From: Astrobacterium formosum
Lineage (GTDB): Bacteria > Pseudomonadota > Alphaproteobacteria > Rhizobiales > Xanthobacteraceae
DNA: 64,000 nucleotides
Reading direction: 5' to 3'
Assembly (NCBI GenBank): GCA_030848545.1
Contig: JAVDCA010000028.1
Location: 1-64,000 of the forward strand
The notes beneath the pieces are model-generated. The model had not been told where the DNA came from. It did no database searches and saw only the letters and a list, made by a program, of their open reading frames with translations. A program made the position numbers and the translations under genes. Shown here in pieces: positions 41,214 to 49,312 of the stretch. Every line of letters starts with the position of its first letter. Position 1 is the stretch's first letter.

Positions 41214-42332
41214 TCAGTTCGTCGCCGCAGTGGCGAGCTTGGACGCCATATCGGCGATCATCTTCTTGAGCACGTCACTCTTCTTGGCCTTGTCGGCCTC
41301 GATGAAGGTGGTGCGGAAGGTCGAAAACGAGCTCTTGTCCGCCTTGGCGGCCTTGTCTTCGTAGGACTTGATCTCGGCCTGAAGGGCCGCAATCTGCTTC
41401 TGCTTCTCCTCCGCCGACAACTTGTCGTCGCTCTTCACTTTCAGCATCGACTTGTTGGCCTCGAGCGTGCGGATCGGCAGGAGTTGGTCGTCATTGGACG
41501 GGTTGAACGGGGCCCATTGCAACCCCGCGAGCTTCGCCTTGGCGGCCGCGACTTCGTCCGGAGCACCGACGCGACCATAGCTCATGATGAACGTATAGAG
41601 CTTGGTCTTGACGTCGGCCGAGATGTCCTTGCGCCAAACCAGCGGATCACTCGGGATCAGCGGCGAGGTCCAGATGACGCGGATATTCTTGGCGGCGTCC
41701 GGCGCCGTCTTTTCGAGGCGACGGAGGTTTTCGCTGTTGTTGGTGGCGACGCTGACCTGCTTGTTTGCGACTGCCATGCCGTTCGCCTCGTGGGAAGCCC
41801 CACGCACGGTCTTGAAGCACTGCTTGGGATCGATGTTCTTGGCGGCGAAGATGTAGGAGGTCGGCACCAGGAAGCCGGAAGTCGAGTTCGGATCGCCGTT
41901 GCCGAAGTCCAGGCTCTTGTCGCATTTGAGAACGTCGTCGAGGCTCTTGATCGGCGAGTCCTTGTGGACGATGAGGTGCGACCAATAGCCGGGATTGCCG
42001 TCGCCGTCGACGGACTGCGCGAAGATCTCGCCGTTGGCGCGGTTGACCGCCTCCATGGCCGACTTGTTGCCGAACCAGGCGATATGCACCTTCTTGAAGC
42101 GCATGGCCTCGATCACGCCGGCATAGTCCGACGCGTAGAAGCCGTTGATCTTGTGGCCGGTGGCCTTGGCCATGTCTTCCAGGAAGGGATCCCAGATCTT
42201 CTTCAGGTTGGTGGAAGCTTCGGTGGAAATGATGCCGAAGTTGATTTCCTCGCCGGCGGCCTGGGCGCACGCCGCGCCGGCCATCATCGTCAATGCCACG
42301 GCAGTCGTGGCCAGGGTCTTCAAGGCTTTCAT
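41214..42332 (-). CDS. phnD: Phosphonate ABC transporter substrate-binding protein PhnD
   Basis: A 372-residue periplasmic protein. The first ~26 residues form a signal peptide (MKALKTLATTAVALTMMAGA, cleavage near AQA). The mature protein has INFGIISTEASTNLKKIWDP, INGFYASDYAGVIEAMRF, HIAWFGNKSA, and SSYI-type region TSYIFAAKNIDP. The C-terminal ~60 residues are a Lys/Ala/Glu coiled coil (EEKQKQIAALQAEIKSYEDK), common in this subfamily. AGGAG lies about 9 nt before the ATG. Confidence 0.95.
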   Translation of the reverse strand: MKALKTLATTAVALTMMAGAACAQAAGEEINFGIISTEASTNLKKIWDPFLEDMAKATGHKINGFYASDYAGVIEAMRFKKVHIAWFGNKSAMEAVNRANGEIFAQSVDGDGNPGYWSHLIVHKDSPIKSLDDVLKCDKSLDFGNGDPNSTSGFLVPTSYIFAAKNIDPKQCFKTVRGASHEANGMAVANKQVSVATNNSENLRRLEKTAPDAAKNIRVIWTSPLIPSDPLVWRKDISADVKTKLYTFIMSYGRVGAPDEVAAAKAKLAGLQWAPFNPSNDDQLLPIRTLEANKSMLKVKSDDKLSAEEKQKQIAALQAEIKSYEDKAAKADKSSFSTFRTTFIEADKAKKSDVLKKMIADMASKLATAATN

Positions 42333-42393
42333 CGATGGGCTCCTGTAGCGGTTGACCGCACTCTGCTTTGCATCGCGGCGGGCGAGGGATGTC

Positions 42394-43365
42394 CTACGCC
42401 GTGCGGCGATCTGCGTGCGGCCACGCGTGCGCCGAGTGGGCGTCGTTGACGGGGGCGTGCCGCGAATCGGGGACCGGGAGATGCCCGGCTGCGACGAATT
42501 GGGGGAGATCGGCGTCGGGCCGGCGCCACGCCGGCGCCAGGTCGTTCTTGGCAAACAGGATGTCGTCGCACTCCGCCCCATAGAGGTTGCAGAATTGAGC
42601 CTCGGTCAGGGCAGCGGACGGGCCGTCGTAGACGATCTTGCCGGCCTTGAGCGCGATGGTGCGCGGGCAGTACTTCAGGGCGTATTCGACCTGATGCAGA
42701 GACACCAGGACGGTGATGCCGTCCCGCCGGTTCATGTCGGCGAGAATGTCCATCACCCGCCTGGCCGAGGCCGGATCAAGAGACGCGATCGGCTCGTCGG
42801 CGATCAGGAGCTCTGCGCCCTGGACCAGCGTACGGGCGATGGCTGCCCGCTGTTGCTGCCCGCCCGAAAGGTCGCAGCCGCGCTTGAGCGCGTGCTCCGC
42901 CATGCCAACCCGGTCAAGGGCGCGCATCGCCAGCATCTGCTCGTCCATGGTGAAGCGGCCCAGCGTACCGCGCCAGGCCGCCGTGCGGCCGAGGCGGCCG
43001 AGACATACATTGGTGAGCACCGTCAGCCGCGGCACGAGATTGAACTGCTGGAAGATCACGCCGGTGCGCGAGCGCATTTCGCGCGCCCCGCCGTCGATGC
43101 GGCCGTTGCGTTGCATCGGCCGCTCGAACAGCCGGATGGCGTTTTTCTCGGCATCGCCGTCGGCGCCGCGGTCGATCGGCAGCAATCCGGCAATGGAACG
43201 GATCAGGGTGGACTTTCCCGACCCGGAGGCGCCGATGAGCGCGACCATCTCGCCGCGCTTGATGGAAAACGAGACGTCGTCGAGGACCGGCGCGCCGCGG
43301 CCAAAACGCTTGCTGACGCCGCGAACGTCGACGACGGTCGGGTGCGGGATTTCGATAATGTTCAT
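42394..43365 (-). CDS. phnC: Phosphonate ABC transporter ATP-binding protein PhnC
   Basis: ATPase of the phosphonate importer: Walker A LIGASGSGKSTLIRSI, Q-loop FQQFNLVPRL, signature LSGGQQQRAAIARTL, Walker B LLIADEPIASLDP and H-loop LVSLHQVEYAL. At 323 residues it is longer than the usual ~260-290; about 45 C-terminal residues after CDDILFAKNDLAP are rich in Ala, His, Pro and Asp and look unstructured. An ATG at 43389 is an alternative start; neither has a strong ribosome site. Confidence 0.93.
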   Translation of the reverse strand: MNIIEIPHPTVVDVRGVSKRFGRGAPVLDDVSFSIKRGEMVALIGASGSGKSTLIRSIAGLLPIDRGADGDAEKNAIRLFERPMQRNGRIDGGAREMRSRTGVIFQQFNLVPRLTVLTNVCLGRLGRTAAWRGTLGRFTMDEQMLAMRALDRVGMAEHALKRGCDLSGGQQQRAAIARTLVQGAELLIADEPIASLDPASARRVMDILADMNRRDGITVLVSLHQVEYALKYCPRTIALKAGKIVYDGPSAALTEAQFCNLYGAECDDILFAKNDLAPAWRRPDADLPQFVAAGHLPVPDSRHAPVNDAHSAHAWPHADRRTA

Positions 43366-43413
43366 GCCGGCAAGCTGGCAGGCTTGCATGACAGCGCGAT
43401 GAAACCAGCCACG

Positions 43414-44145
43414 CTACCTTGGGGATTGATCCTCGACCTCCCGCACCGCAATGCCGACCGGCGCCACCCGCATGACCTCGAAGGTTTCTCCGGGCGCCCC
43501 CTGGCGCAACAATGCGAGACGGTCGACGACGATCGGGCGCGCACCGATGGCCTGATCGAGGAGCCGTCTCAGCCGCGCCATAAGGTCGTCGGCCTGCTCC
43601 GGCGGCAGGCGGCCGGTCAGCGTCATATGGAAGCGGAAGTCTCTGAAGACATACGGGTATCCCCACTGGTCCAGATTGGCGATCTGGGCAGGATCGAGCC
43701 CGGCGGCCAGACGGCGCTCGCGCTCCCGTTCGGACAGGGACGCCCGGAAGGGCTCGAATGTCTTCACACACGCGTCGGCAAGATCGGACAGGGCCAGAGG
43801 CATATGGTCCGGCACGATGGCGACGAAGCGGTCAATGAGGTCGACGCGCGGCTGGAAGATCGGCGCGCCATCGAACCCCGCGGCCAGGCGATCCAGGGTC
43901 GCACAAAGATCCCGCTCACAGGCATCGGGCATCAACCGGAACGGCGCCTTCAAGGTGGCATGAAATCCGTAGGTGCGAGGCTCCCGCGTCAGTTCGTCCC
44001 AGGCGGGAATGCCCGATACGAGTTCGGGAGGACAGGGAATGTTGACTGCCCGATAGCAGTCGTATCCGATCACCGAGCTTCCGAACCGATAGAGTTCGGT
44101 TTCGGCCGCCGGGACGAAATAGACCGCGTAGCGAGCTTTGCTCAT
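43414..44145 (-). CDS. DUF1045 phosphonate-metabolism protein, 2H phosphoesterase
   Basis: A 243-residue protein of the DUF1045 family, found in rhizobial phn operons. It has two H-x-T motifs spaced as in 2H phosphoesterases: [13 protein letters not shown] near residue 62 and [13 protein letters not shown] near 177. These enzymes open cyclic phosphates. Because the locus lacks phnP, whose product opens 5-phosphoribosyl 1,2-cyclic phosphate after C-P bond cleavage, this protein is the natural substitute. Its ATG overlaps the stop of the acyltransferase gene (ATGA). Confidence 0.85.
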   Translation of the reverse strand: MSKARYAVYFVPAAETELYRFGSSVIGYDCYRAVNIPCPPELVSGIPAWDELTREPRTYGFHATLKAPFRLMPDACERDLCATLDRLAAGFDGAPIFQPRVDLIDRFVAIVPDHMPLALSDLADACVKTFEPFRASLSERERERRLAAGLDPAQIANLDQWGYPYVFRDFRFHMTLTGRLPPEQADDLMARLRRLLDQAIGARPIVVDRLALLRQGAPGETFEVMRVAPVGIAVREVEDQSPR

Positions 44146-44777
44146 GCGACTTCACTCGCAACGCATTCATGTTTTTCGAGAAACGCCTCGACCTGCAGGT
44201 GGCGGAGGTCGGGCAACGCGGCTGCGAGACGTTCGTGACTCCAGTTCCACCAGGCGAGTGCCTGCAGACGTTCCGCCACCTTGTCGGGGAAACGTTGCCG
44301 GATCACCCGGGCCGGATTGCCGGCGACGATCGTGTAGGGCGCCACATCCTTGGTGACGACGGAGCCGGCGCCGACCACGGCGCCGGTGCCGATGGTGCGG
44401 CCAGGCAGCACGATGGCGCCGTGCCCGATCCAAACGTCGTGACCGATCCTCACCGCCTGGGCGCGCCGCCAGGCGAACAGGGACGTATCATCGCTCGCAT
44501 CCTCGAAATACCAGCTCGACCGGTAGGTAAAATGCGATTGCGTCGCCCGGGTCATGGGATGGTTGACCGGGTGGATGCGGGTCATGGGCGCGACAGAGCA
44601 GAACTTCCCGAAGGTCGTATAGGCCGCCTCGCTGTCGTTCATGATGTAAGAGTAGTCGTCGAGAACGACCTCGTGCAGCTTGGTGCGGGCAGCGACTTCC
44701 GTGTAGATGCCGAGCCGACTGGCATCGACCGTGGCGGTCGGGTCGATGAGCGGGGTCGTGGAAAGTCTGGTCGTCAT
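44142..44777 (-). CDS. Hexapeptide-repeat acyltransferase of the phosphonate locus
   Basis: A 211-residue left-handed beta-helix acyltransferase (chloramphenicol acetyltransferase-like). Hexapeptide repeats are visible in [22 protein letters not shown] and [28 protein letters not shown]; the catalytic His is in [16 protein letters not shown]. Members of this phn-associated group are predicted to acylate aminophosphonates or pathway intermediates. The ATG at 44777 begins the conserved sequence; the long in-frame extension runs antisense-like through phnF and is discarded. Confidence 0.88.
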   Translation of the reverse strand: MTTRLSTTPLIDPTATVDASRLGIYTEVAARTKLHEVVLDDYSYIMNDSEAAYTTFGKFCSVAPMTRIHPVNHPMTRATQSHFTYRSSWYFEDASDDTSLFAWRRAQAVRIGHDVWIGHGAIVLPGRTIGTGAVVGAGSVVTKDVAPYTIVAGNPARVIRQRFPDKVAERLQALAWWNWSHERLAAALPDLRHLQVEAFLEKHECVASEVA

Positions 44778-44863
44778 GAGCGGCGCCCGTGGGAAAAGCC
44801 CGACAAGAACGACAAACGCATGACAGGACCGTGACGGCCGCAAGCTCGGATGTGGACGACGAC

Positions 44864-45637
44864 TCAGTTTTGCACGAGCAGGCTGACGCGATCGGCGGCG
44901 AAGCGTGCCTGGGTGGTCACGATCGGCACGCCACGCTCGTCCACATCGACACTGTCGACGACCAGGATCGGCCGACCGGGCGAGAGCCCCAGGTGCGCCG
45001 CATCGACGGCGTCTCCGATTGCCGCCGTCACGCTGGTGCTCGCGCGCCGGTAGTCGCGAATGCCGAAATGGGCGAGCGTCGCCGTCATGGAGCGTTCTTG
45101 CCGATACACTTGCGCAACTTCGGGCATGCGGCCGGCCACGACCCAACTCGCCGCATGGCAGACCGGGACGCGATCGGCGCTGCGCAGGATGTCCAGGCGG
45201 ACGACTTCGCTCCCCTCCGCGACGGCCAGCCGCCGGGCGACAGCGGCACCGGCCGGCTCGACCGCATGGCCGAGCAGACGTCCGCCGACTTCGTGGCCGG
45301 CGATACCGACGATCTCGGAAAAGCGGGTGCGTTCGCCGATCGGATAGGTCAGCCGCCTTGAGGCCACGAATGTGCCGCTGCCGCGCGCCGAACGCACCAG
45401 GCCGCGCTCCGCCAGGGCCGCGAGAGCACGGCGGACCGTATGACGATTGACGCCGAAACGCTCGGCGATGTCGGTTTCGCTCGGCAGCCGCCCGTCGGTG
45501 CCGTAATCGCCTGACGCGATCGCCTGCTCGAACTGGTCGGCGATGCGCCGCCACAGCGTCACGCCGGAATGTCCGGCCTCCAGCTCACTTCCAGGCGATT
45601 CCCGCATCATTGCCGGCGCCCCGACTCCTATTGTCAT
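44864..45637 (-). CDS. phnF: GntR/HutC-family phosphonate regulator PhnF
   Basis: A 257-residue repressor with a winged helix-turn-helix at about 30-95 ([40 protein letters not shown]) and a UTRA sensor domain ([33 protein letters not shown]). PhnF proteins repress phn genes until a phosphonate-derived ligand binds. The ATG at 45637 overlaps a Pho-box-like sequence; a start at 45610 or 45607 (MMRESPGSE) would avoid that. It is divergent from phnG across a gap holding a PhnF-type palindrome. Confidence 0.92.
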   Translation of the reverse strand: MTIGVGAPAMMRESPGSELEAGHSGVTLWRRIADQFEQAIASGDYGTDGRLPSETDIAERFGVNRHTVRRALAALAERGLVRSARGSGTFVASRRLTYPIGERTRFSEIVGIAGHEVGGRLLGHAVEPAGAAVARRLAVAEGSEVVRLDILRSADRVPVCHAASWVVAGRMPEVAQVYRQERSMTATLAHFGIRDYRRASTSVTAAIGDAVDAAHLGLSPGRPILVVDSVDVDERGVPIVTTQARFAADRVSLLVQN

Positions 45638-45648
45638 CGCCGCGTCAT
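45631..45648 (+). promoter_or_regulatory. Pho-box-like sequence upstream of phnG
   Basis: TTGTCAT, four bases, then GCGTCAT: six and five of seven matches to the CTGTCAT-N4-CTGTCAT Pho box. Its position 58 bp before the phnG start, on the correct strand, fits PhoB activation of the phnG-N arm. One site only, so the match is moderate. Confidence 0.45.
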
Positions 45649-45665
45649 GTCGTGCCGCTACTGAC

Positions 45666-45685
45666 TTGTCTAGTCACATAGACAA
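45666..45685. promoter_or_regulatory. PhnF-type operator between phnF and phnG
   Basis: TTGTCTA (45666-45672) and TAGACAA (45679-45685) are exact inverted repeats across a 6-bp spacer. GntR/HutC repressors bind such sites, and this one lies 21 bp before the phnG GTG, where binding would block the rightward promoter. Confidence 0.72.
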
Positions 45686-45706
45686 CTTTGTCAATGGAAG
45701 CACGAC

Positions 45707-46180
45707 GTGACCACCCCCGCCTCCTCTCCCCATGGCGCCGAAGTGAAGGCCCGCCGCGCCGCCATGGCGACGCTCGCCCACGCCGACGCACATGAACTCG
45801 CCGATCGTCTGGCGCTCCTGCCCACCCTGCCCGGAAGCGAAGATCTGCGCCCGGCGGAAATCGGCCTCGTCATGCTGCGCGGCCGCATCGGCGGCGACGG
45901 CGCACCGTTCAATCTGGGCGAGGCCACCGTGACGCGCGCCGCCGTGCGGCTTTTGTCCGGCGAAATCGGCCATTCCTACGTGCTCGGTCGGGCGCCCGAG
46001 AAGGCCCGCCTCGCCGCCGTCTGCGACGCCCTGTGGCAGCACCCCGGCTATCGCACCCGTATCGAAAACGACGTGCTGGCGCCAATCCGTGCCCGCCTGG
46101 AGGGCGAGCGATCGCGCCGGCGCGCGCAGACCGCCGCCACCAAGGTCGAGTTCTTCACCATGCTGCGGGGAGAGGACTGA
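45707..46180 (+). CDS. phnG: Carbon-phosphorus lyase core subunit PhnG
   Basis: A 157-residue subunit of the PhnGHIJ core complex, which with PhnI transfers phosphonate to ribose. Typical motifs are LPTLPGSEDLRPAEIGLVML, GRIGGDGAPFNLGEATVTR, and GHSYVLGRAPEKARLAAVCDAL. It uses a GTG start with GGAAG about 7 nt upstream; its stop TGA overlaps the phnH ATG (TGATG). Confidence 0.95.
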   Translation: MTTPASSPHGAEVKARRAAMATLAHADAHELADRLALLPTLPGSEDLRPAEIGLVMLRGRIGGDGAPFNLGEATVTRAAVRLLSGEIGHSYVLGRAPEKARLAAVCDALWQHPGYRTRIENDVLAPIRARLEGERSRRRAQTAATKVEFFTMLRGED

Positions 46181-46776
46181 TGCCCGGCCAGGCCATCCGC
46201 CTCGACCCTGCCATCGCCAGCCAGGCGGCGTTCCGGGCCGTCATGGATGCCATGTCGCATCCCGGGGAAGTGCGTACGTTCGCCACCACCGTGCGGGCGC
46301 CCGCTCCCCTCAATCCGGCCGCTGCCGCGGTCGCCTGCGCGCTGATGGATTTCGAAACGCCGGTGTGGCTCGACGGACCGCTCGCGGCGGCGCCGGAGTT
46401 CGTGACTTGGTTGCGCTTCGAGACCGGGGCGCCGGTGGTGGCGGCGGCCGATGCGGCGACGTTCGCCGTCATCGCCGACCCGCTCGCCATGCCGAGCTTT
46501 TCGGCTTTCGCCCTCGGCAGCCACGACTATCCGGATCGCAGCGTGACGCTCCTCGTCCAGGTTGAGCGCTTCGGTGAGGGTGAGCCGATGCGGTTGTCGG
46601 GTCCCGGTCTGGCGCGCCCGCGCGGCTTTTCCGCCACACCGCTCCCTGCCGATTTCATTGCCCGGCTGCACGTCAACCGCGCCCTCTTCCCCCGCGGCGT
46701 CGACATCATCCTGGCGAGCGACGACGCGGTTGCGGCCTTACCGCGCTCGGTGCGCGTCAAACGGGAGAGCGACTGA
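46180..46776 (+). CDS. phnH: Carbon-phosphorus lyase core subunit PhnH
   Basis: A 198-residue core subunit that dimerises in the PhnGHIJ complex. The N-terminal SQAAFRAVMDAMSHPGEV and the later SFSAFALGSHDYPDRSVTLL and RGVDIILASDD are PhnH marks. The start overlaps the phnG stop; phnI follows after 1 nt. Confidence 0.95.
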   Translation: MPGQAIRLDPAIASQAAFRAVMDAMSHPGEVRTFATTVRAPAPLNPAAAAVACALMDFETPVWLDGPLAAAPEFVTWLRFETGAPVVAAADAATFAVIADPLAMPSFSAFALGSHDYPDRSVTLLVQVERFGEGEPMRLSGPGLARPRGFSATPLPADFIARLHVNRALFPRGVDIILASDDAVAALPRSVRVKRESD

Positions 46777-46777
46777 C

Positions 46778-47887
46778 ATGTATGTGGCGGTCAAGGGCGG
46801 CGAGCAGGCCATCGACAATGCCCATGCGCTGCTGGCCGAGTTGCGGCGTGGCGATCCCGCCGTGCCAGAACTCGGCCTCGATCAGATATCGGGGCAATTG
46901 TCCCTCGCGGTCGACCGGGTGATGAGCGAGGGCTCGCTCTACGACCGCGAGCTCGCTGCGCTCGCCATCAAGCAGGCCCGCGGCGATCTCATCGAGGCGA
47001 TCTTCCTGGTACGCGCCTTCCGCACCACGCTTGCCCGCTTCGGCGCCTGCGAGCCGCTCGATACCGAAACGATGGAGATCAGCCGGAGAATCTCGGCGAC
47101 ATTCAAGGATCTGCCGGGAGGCCAGGTACTCGGCCCCACCTTCGACTATACCCACCGCCTGCTCGATCCCGCGCTCGCCAGTGGCGGCGAACCGCCGCCC
47201 GCCGCGACGGCAACGCAGGCCGATGCGGCGACGATGCCGCGTGTCACCGATCTCCTCGATGCCGATGGGCTGATCGAGCATTCCCCTCTCGACACCGGCG
47301 CGCCGGTCAACGATCTCACCCGCGAACCACTGCTATTTCCGGCCGATCGCGACCTGCGCCTGCAGAACCTCGCCCGTGCCGACGAAGGATTTCTACTGGC
47401 GCTCGGCTATTCGACCCAACGCGGCTTCGGCCGCACCCATCCGTTCGTCGGCGAAATCCGTTTCGGCGAGGTGGAAGTGGAATTGTTCGCCGAAGAGGTC
47501 GGCTTCGCGGTGCCGCTCGGCTCTGTCGCGGTCACCGAGTGCCAGATGATCAACCAGTTCATTGGCGGCGAGAACGAGCCACCCCGCTTCACCCGCGGCT
47601 ACGGCCTCGCCTTCGGGCAGAGCGAACGCAAGACCATGTCGATGGCGCTGGTCGACCGCTCGCTGCGCGCCCGCGAACTGGGCGAGGAAGTCGCGGCGCC
47701 GGCCCAGGACGAGGAGTTCGTGCTCTCCCACTCCGACAACGTCCAGGCGACCGGCTTCGTCGAGCACTTGAAATTGCCGCACCATGTGGATTTCCAAGCC
47801 GAACTCGGCCTGGTGCGCTCGATGCGCGAGGCGTTCTTCGCCCGCACGGAGCTTCGCACGGACCCCCTCGAGGAGGCCGCCGAATGA
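46778..47887 (+). CDS. phnI: Carbon-phosphorus lyase core subunit PhnI (ribosyltransferase)
   Basis: A 369-residue nucleosidase/ribosyltransferase that displaces adenine from ATP to give 5-triphosphoribosyl phosphonate with the other core subunits. Motifs: MYVAVKGGEQAIDNAHALLA, the AIDEGFLLALGYSTQRGFGRTHP-like stretch (EGFLLALGYSTQRGFGRTHP), TECQMINQF and YGLAFGQSERKTMSMALVD. The stop overlaps phnJ as ATGA. Confidence 0.96.
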   Translation: MYVAVKGGEQAIDNAHALLAELRRGDPAVPELGLDQISGQLSLAVDRVMSEGSLYDRELAALAIKQARGDLIEAIFLVRAFRTTLARFGACEPLDTETMEISRRISATFKDLPGGQVLGPTFDYTHRLLDPALASGGEPPPAATATQADAATMPRVTDLLDADGLIEHSPLDTGAPVNDLTREPLLFPADRDLRLQNLARADEGFLLALGYSTQRGFGRTHPFVGEIRFGEVEVELFAEEVGFAVPLGSVAVTECQMINQFIGGENEPPRFTRGYGLAFGQSERKTMSMALVDRSLRARELGEEVAAPAQDEEFVLSHSDNVQATGFVEHLKLPHHVDFQAELGLVRSMREAFFARTELRTDPLEEAAE

Positions 47888-48855
47888 GTCTTCCGGCCTA
47901 CAATTTCGCCTATCTGGACGAGCAGACCAAGCGGATGATCCGCCGCGCCGTCCTGAAGGCGATTGCGATCCCCGGCTATCAGGTGCCGTTCGCGAGCCGC
48001 GAGATGCCCATGCCTTATGGCTGGGGCACCGGCGGCGTGCAGGTCACCGCCGCTGTGATCGGTCCCGACGATGTCCTCAAGGTGATCGACCAGGGTGCCG
48101 ACGACACCACCAATGCGGTGTCGATCCGAAAATTCTTCGCCAAGACCGCCGGCGTGAAGACGACGACGGCGACCCGCGAGGCGACCATCATCCAGACCCG
48201 CCACCGCATCCCCGAGACACCCCTCCACGTGGGTCAGGTCCTCGTCTACCAGGTGCCGATCCCGGAACCGCTGCGCTTCCTGGAGCCGCGCGAGACCGAG
48301 ACGCGGCGCATGCATGCGCTGACCGAATACGGGCTGATGCACGTCAAGCTCTACGAGGACATCGCCCGCCACGGCCATATCGCGACGACCTACGCGTATC
48401 CGGTCAAGGTCGACGGCCGCTACGTCATGGACCCCTCACCGACGCCGAAATTCGACAATCCCAAGATGGACCAGTGCCCGGCCCTGCAGCTCTTCGGCGC
48501 CGGCCGCGAGAAGCGCATCTACGCCATTCCGCCTTACACCAGCGTCGTCTCGCTCGACTTCGAGGACTTTCCCTTCGAGCGCTACCGCCACCCCGGCACC
48601 TGCGCGCTGTGCGGCGCCACCGACACCTTTTTGGACGAGATCGTCACCGACGACGCCGGCGGCCGCATGTTCGTGTGCTCGGACACCGATTACTGCGAAA
48701 CTCGACGGGCCGCTCACTCCCCTCCCCCGCTTGCGGGGGAGGGTCAGGGAGGGGGCTCTGCGGCTGGCGCGGCGCAAGAGGCTTCCCCCTCCCTACCCCT
48801 CCCCAGCAAGCGGGGGAGGGAGGAGCAAGACCTCAAGGCAGCAGAACATGACTGA
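47884..48855 (+). CDS. phnJ: Carbon-phosphorus lyase radical SAM subunit PhnJ, with repeat-encoded C-terminal extension
   Basis: Cleaves the C-P bond by radical chemistry with an iron-sulfur cluster. The cysteine pattern is exact: Cys240-x2-Cys243-x21-Cys265-x5-Cys271, matching E. coli Cys241, 244, 266 and 272 (the last forms the thiyl radical). The N-terminus YNFAYLDEQTKRMIRRAVLK is standard. At 323 residues it is about 40 longer than E. coli PhnJ. The extra tail after Cys271 is Pro/Gly/Ala-rich and encoded by a palindromic intergenic-type repeat (48714-48824) that the frame reads through. It overlaps phnI (ATGA) and the GNAT gene (8 bp). Confidence 0.95.
   Translation: MSLPAYNFAYLDEQTKRMIRRAVLKAIAIPGYQVPFASREMPMPYGWGTGGVQVTAAVIGPDDVLKVIDQGADDTTNAVSIRKFFAKTAGVKTTTATREATIIQTRHRIPETPLHVGQVLVYQVPIPEPLRFLEPRETETRRMHALTEYGLMHVKLYEDIARHGHIATTYAYPVKVDGRYVMDPSPTPKFDNPKMDQCPALQLFGAGREKRIYAIPPYTSVVSLDFEDFPFERYRHPGTCALCGATDTFLDEIVTDDAGGRMFVCSDTDYCETRRAAHSPPPLAGEGQGGGSAAGAAQEASPSLPLPSKRGREEQDLKAAEHD
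48714..48824. repeat. Composite palindromic repeat inside the 3' end of phnJ
   Basis: CCCTCCCCCGC (48720-48730) pairs with GCGGGGGAGGG; further on, GGGAGGGGG is mirrored by CCCCCTCCC and a second GCGGGGGAGGG closes the element. The core equals the hairpin after murQ (10059-10084). Normally intergenic, here it is translated as the PhnJ tail and sits just before the next gene. Confidence 0.85.
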
Positions 48856-49312
48856 ATCGTCCCTCCTCATCCGCCCCGCGACCGCCGCCGATCTGCCGGC
48901 CGTGCTGGCGCTGTACGCCCAGCCCGACATGGATGACGGCGATGTCCTTCCAGTCCCCGAAGCCGAGCGGTTGTTCGCCCGCTTCGTGGCCTATCCGGAT
49001 TACACGCTCTACGTCGTCGAAGACGGGCCACGCGTCGTCGGCACCTTCGCGCTTCTCGTCATGGACAATCTCGGCCATCGCGGCGCGCCGTCGGCCATCG
49101 TCGAGGACGTCATGGTGGCGCCGGACGTCCAGGGCGGCGGCGTCGGCCAGCGCATGATGGGTTTCGCCGTCGCGCGCGCCCGCGAGAAGGGCTGCTACAA
49201 GCTGATGCTGTCGTCCAATCTCAAGCGCGAACGCGCCCACATATTCTACGAGAAGCTCGGCTTCGAGCGCCACGGCTACAGCTTCCGCGTCGATCTCGGA
49301 GCAAACCCATGA
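48848..49312 (+). CDS. GNAT-family acetyltransferase in the phn operon (PhnO-like position)
   Basis: A 154-residue GNAT enzyme: LLIRPATAADLPAVLALYAQ at the N-terminus, the acetyl-CoA loop VAPDVQGGGVGQRMM near 100, and FYEKLGFERHGYSFRV at the C-terminus. Such genes in phn operons often acetylate aminophosphonates (as PhnO does), easing their breakdown by C-P lyase; the substrate here is inferred. The ATG overlaps the phnJ stop by 8 bp and the stop overlaps phnK as ATGA. Confidence 0.88.
   Translation: MTESSLLIRPATAADLPAVLALYAQPDMDDGDVLPVPEAERLFARFVAYPDYTLYVVEDGPRVVGTFALLVMDNLGHRGAPSAIVEDVMVAPDVQGGGVGQRMMGFAVARAREKGCYKLMLSSNLKRERAHIFYEKLGFERHGYSFRVDLGANP

Noticed and set aside
42352-42393. Possible small gene between phnC and phnD
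   Set aside because: The gap is only 61 bp and contains just the phnD ribosome site.
40419-42449. 676-codon open frame antisense to phnE and phnD
   Set aside because: Opposes two unmistakable transporter genes and shows no recognisable domain; codon bias effect.
42352-44238. 628-codon open frame antisense to phnC and the DUF1045 gene
   Set aside because: Shadow of genuine phn genes; no motif.
44778-45554. Long N-terminal extension of the hexapeptide acyltransferase
   Set aside because: It overlaps phnF out of frame and has low-complexity composition; the conserved protein starts at 44777.
48714-48824. Repeat cluster considered as a CRISPR-like array
   Set aside because: The arms form one nested palindrome rather than equal repeats with unique spacers.
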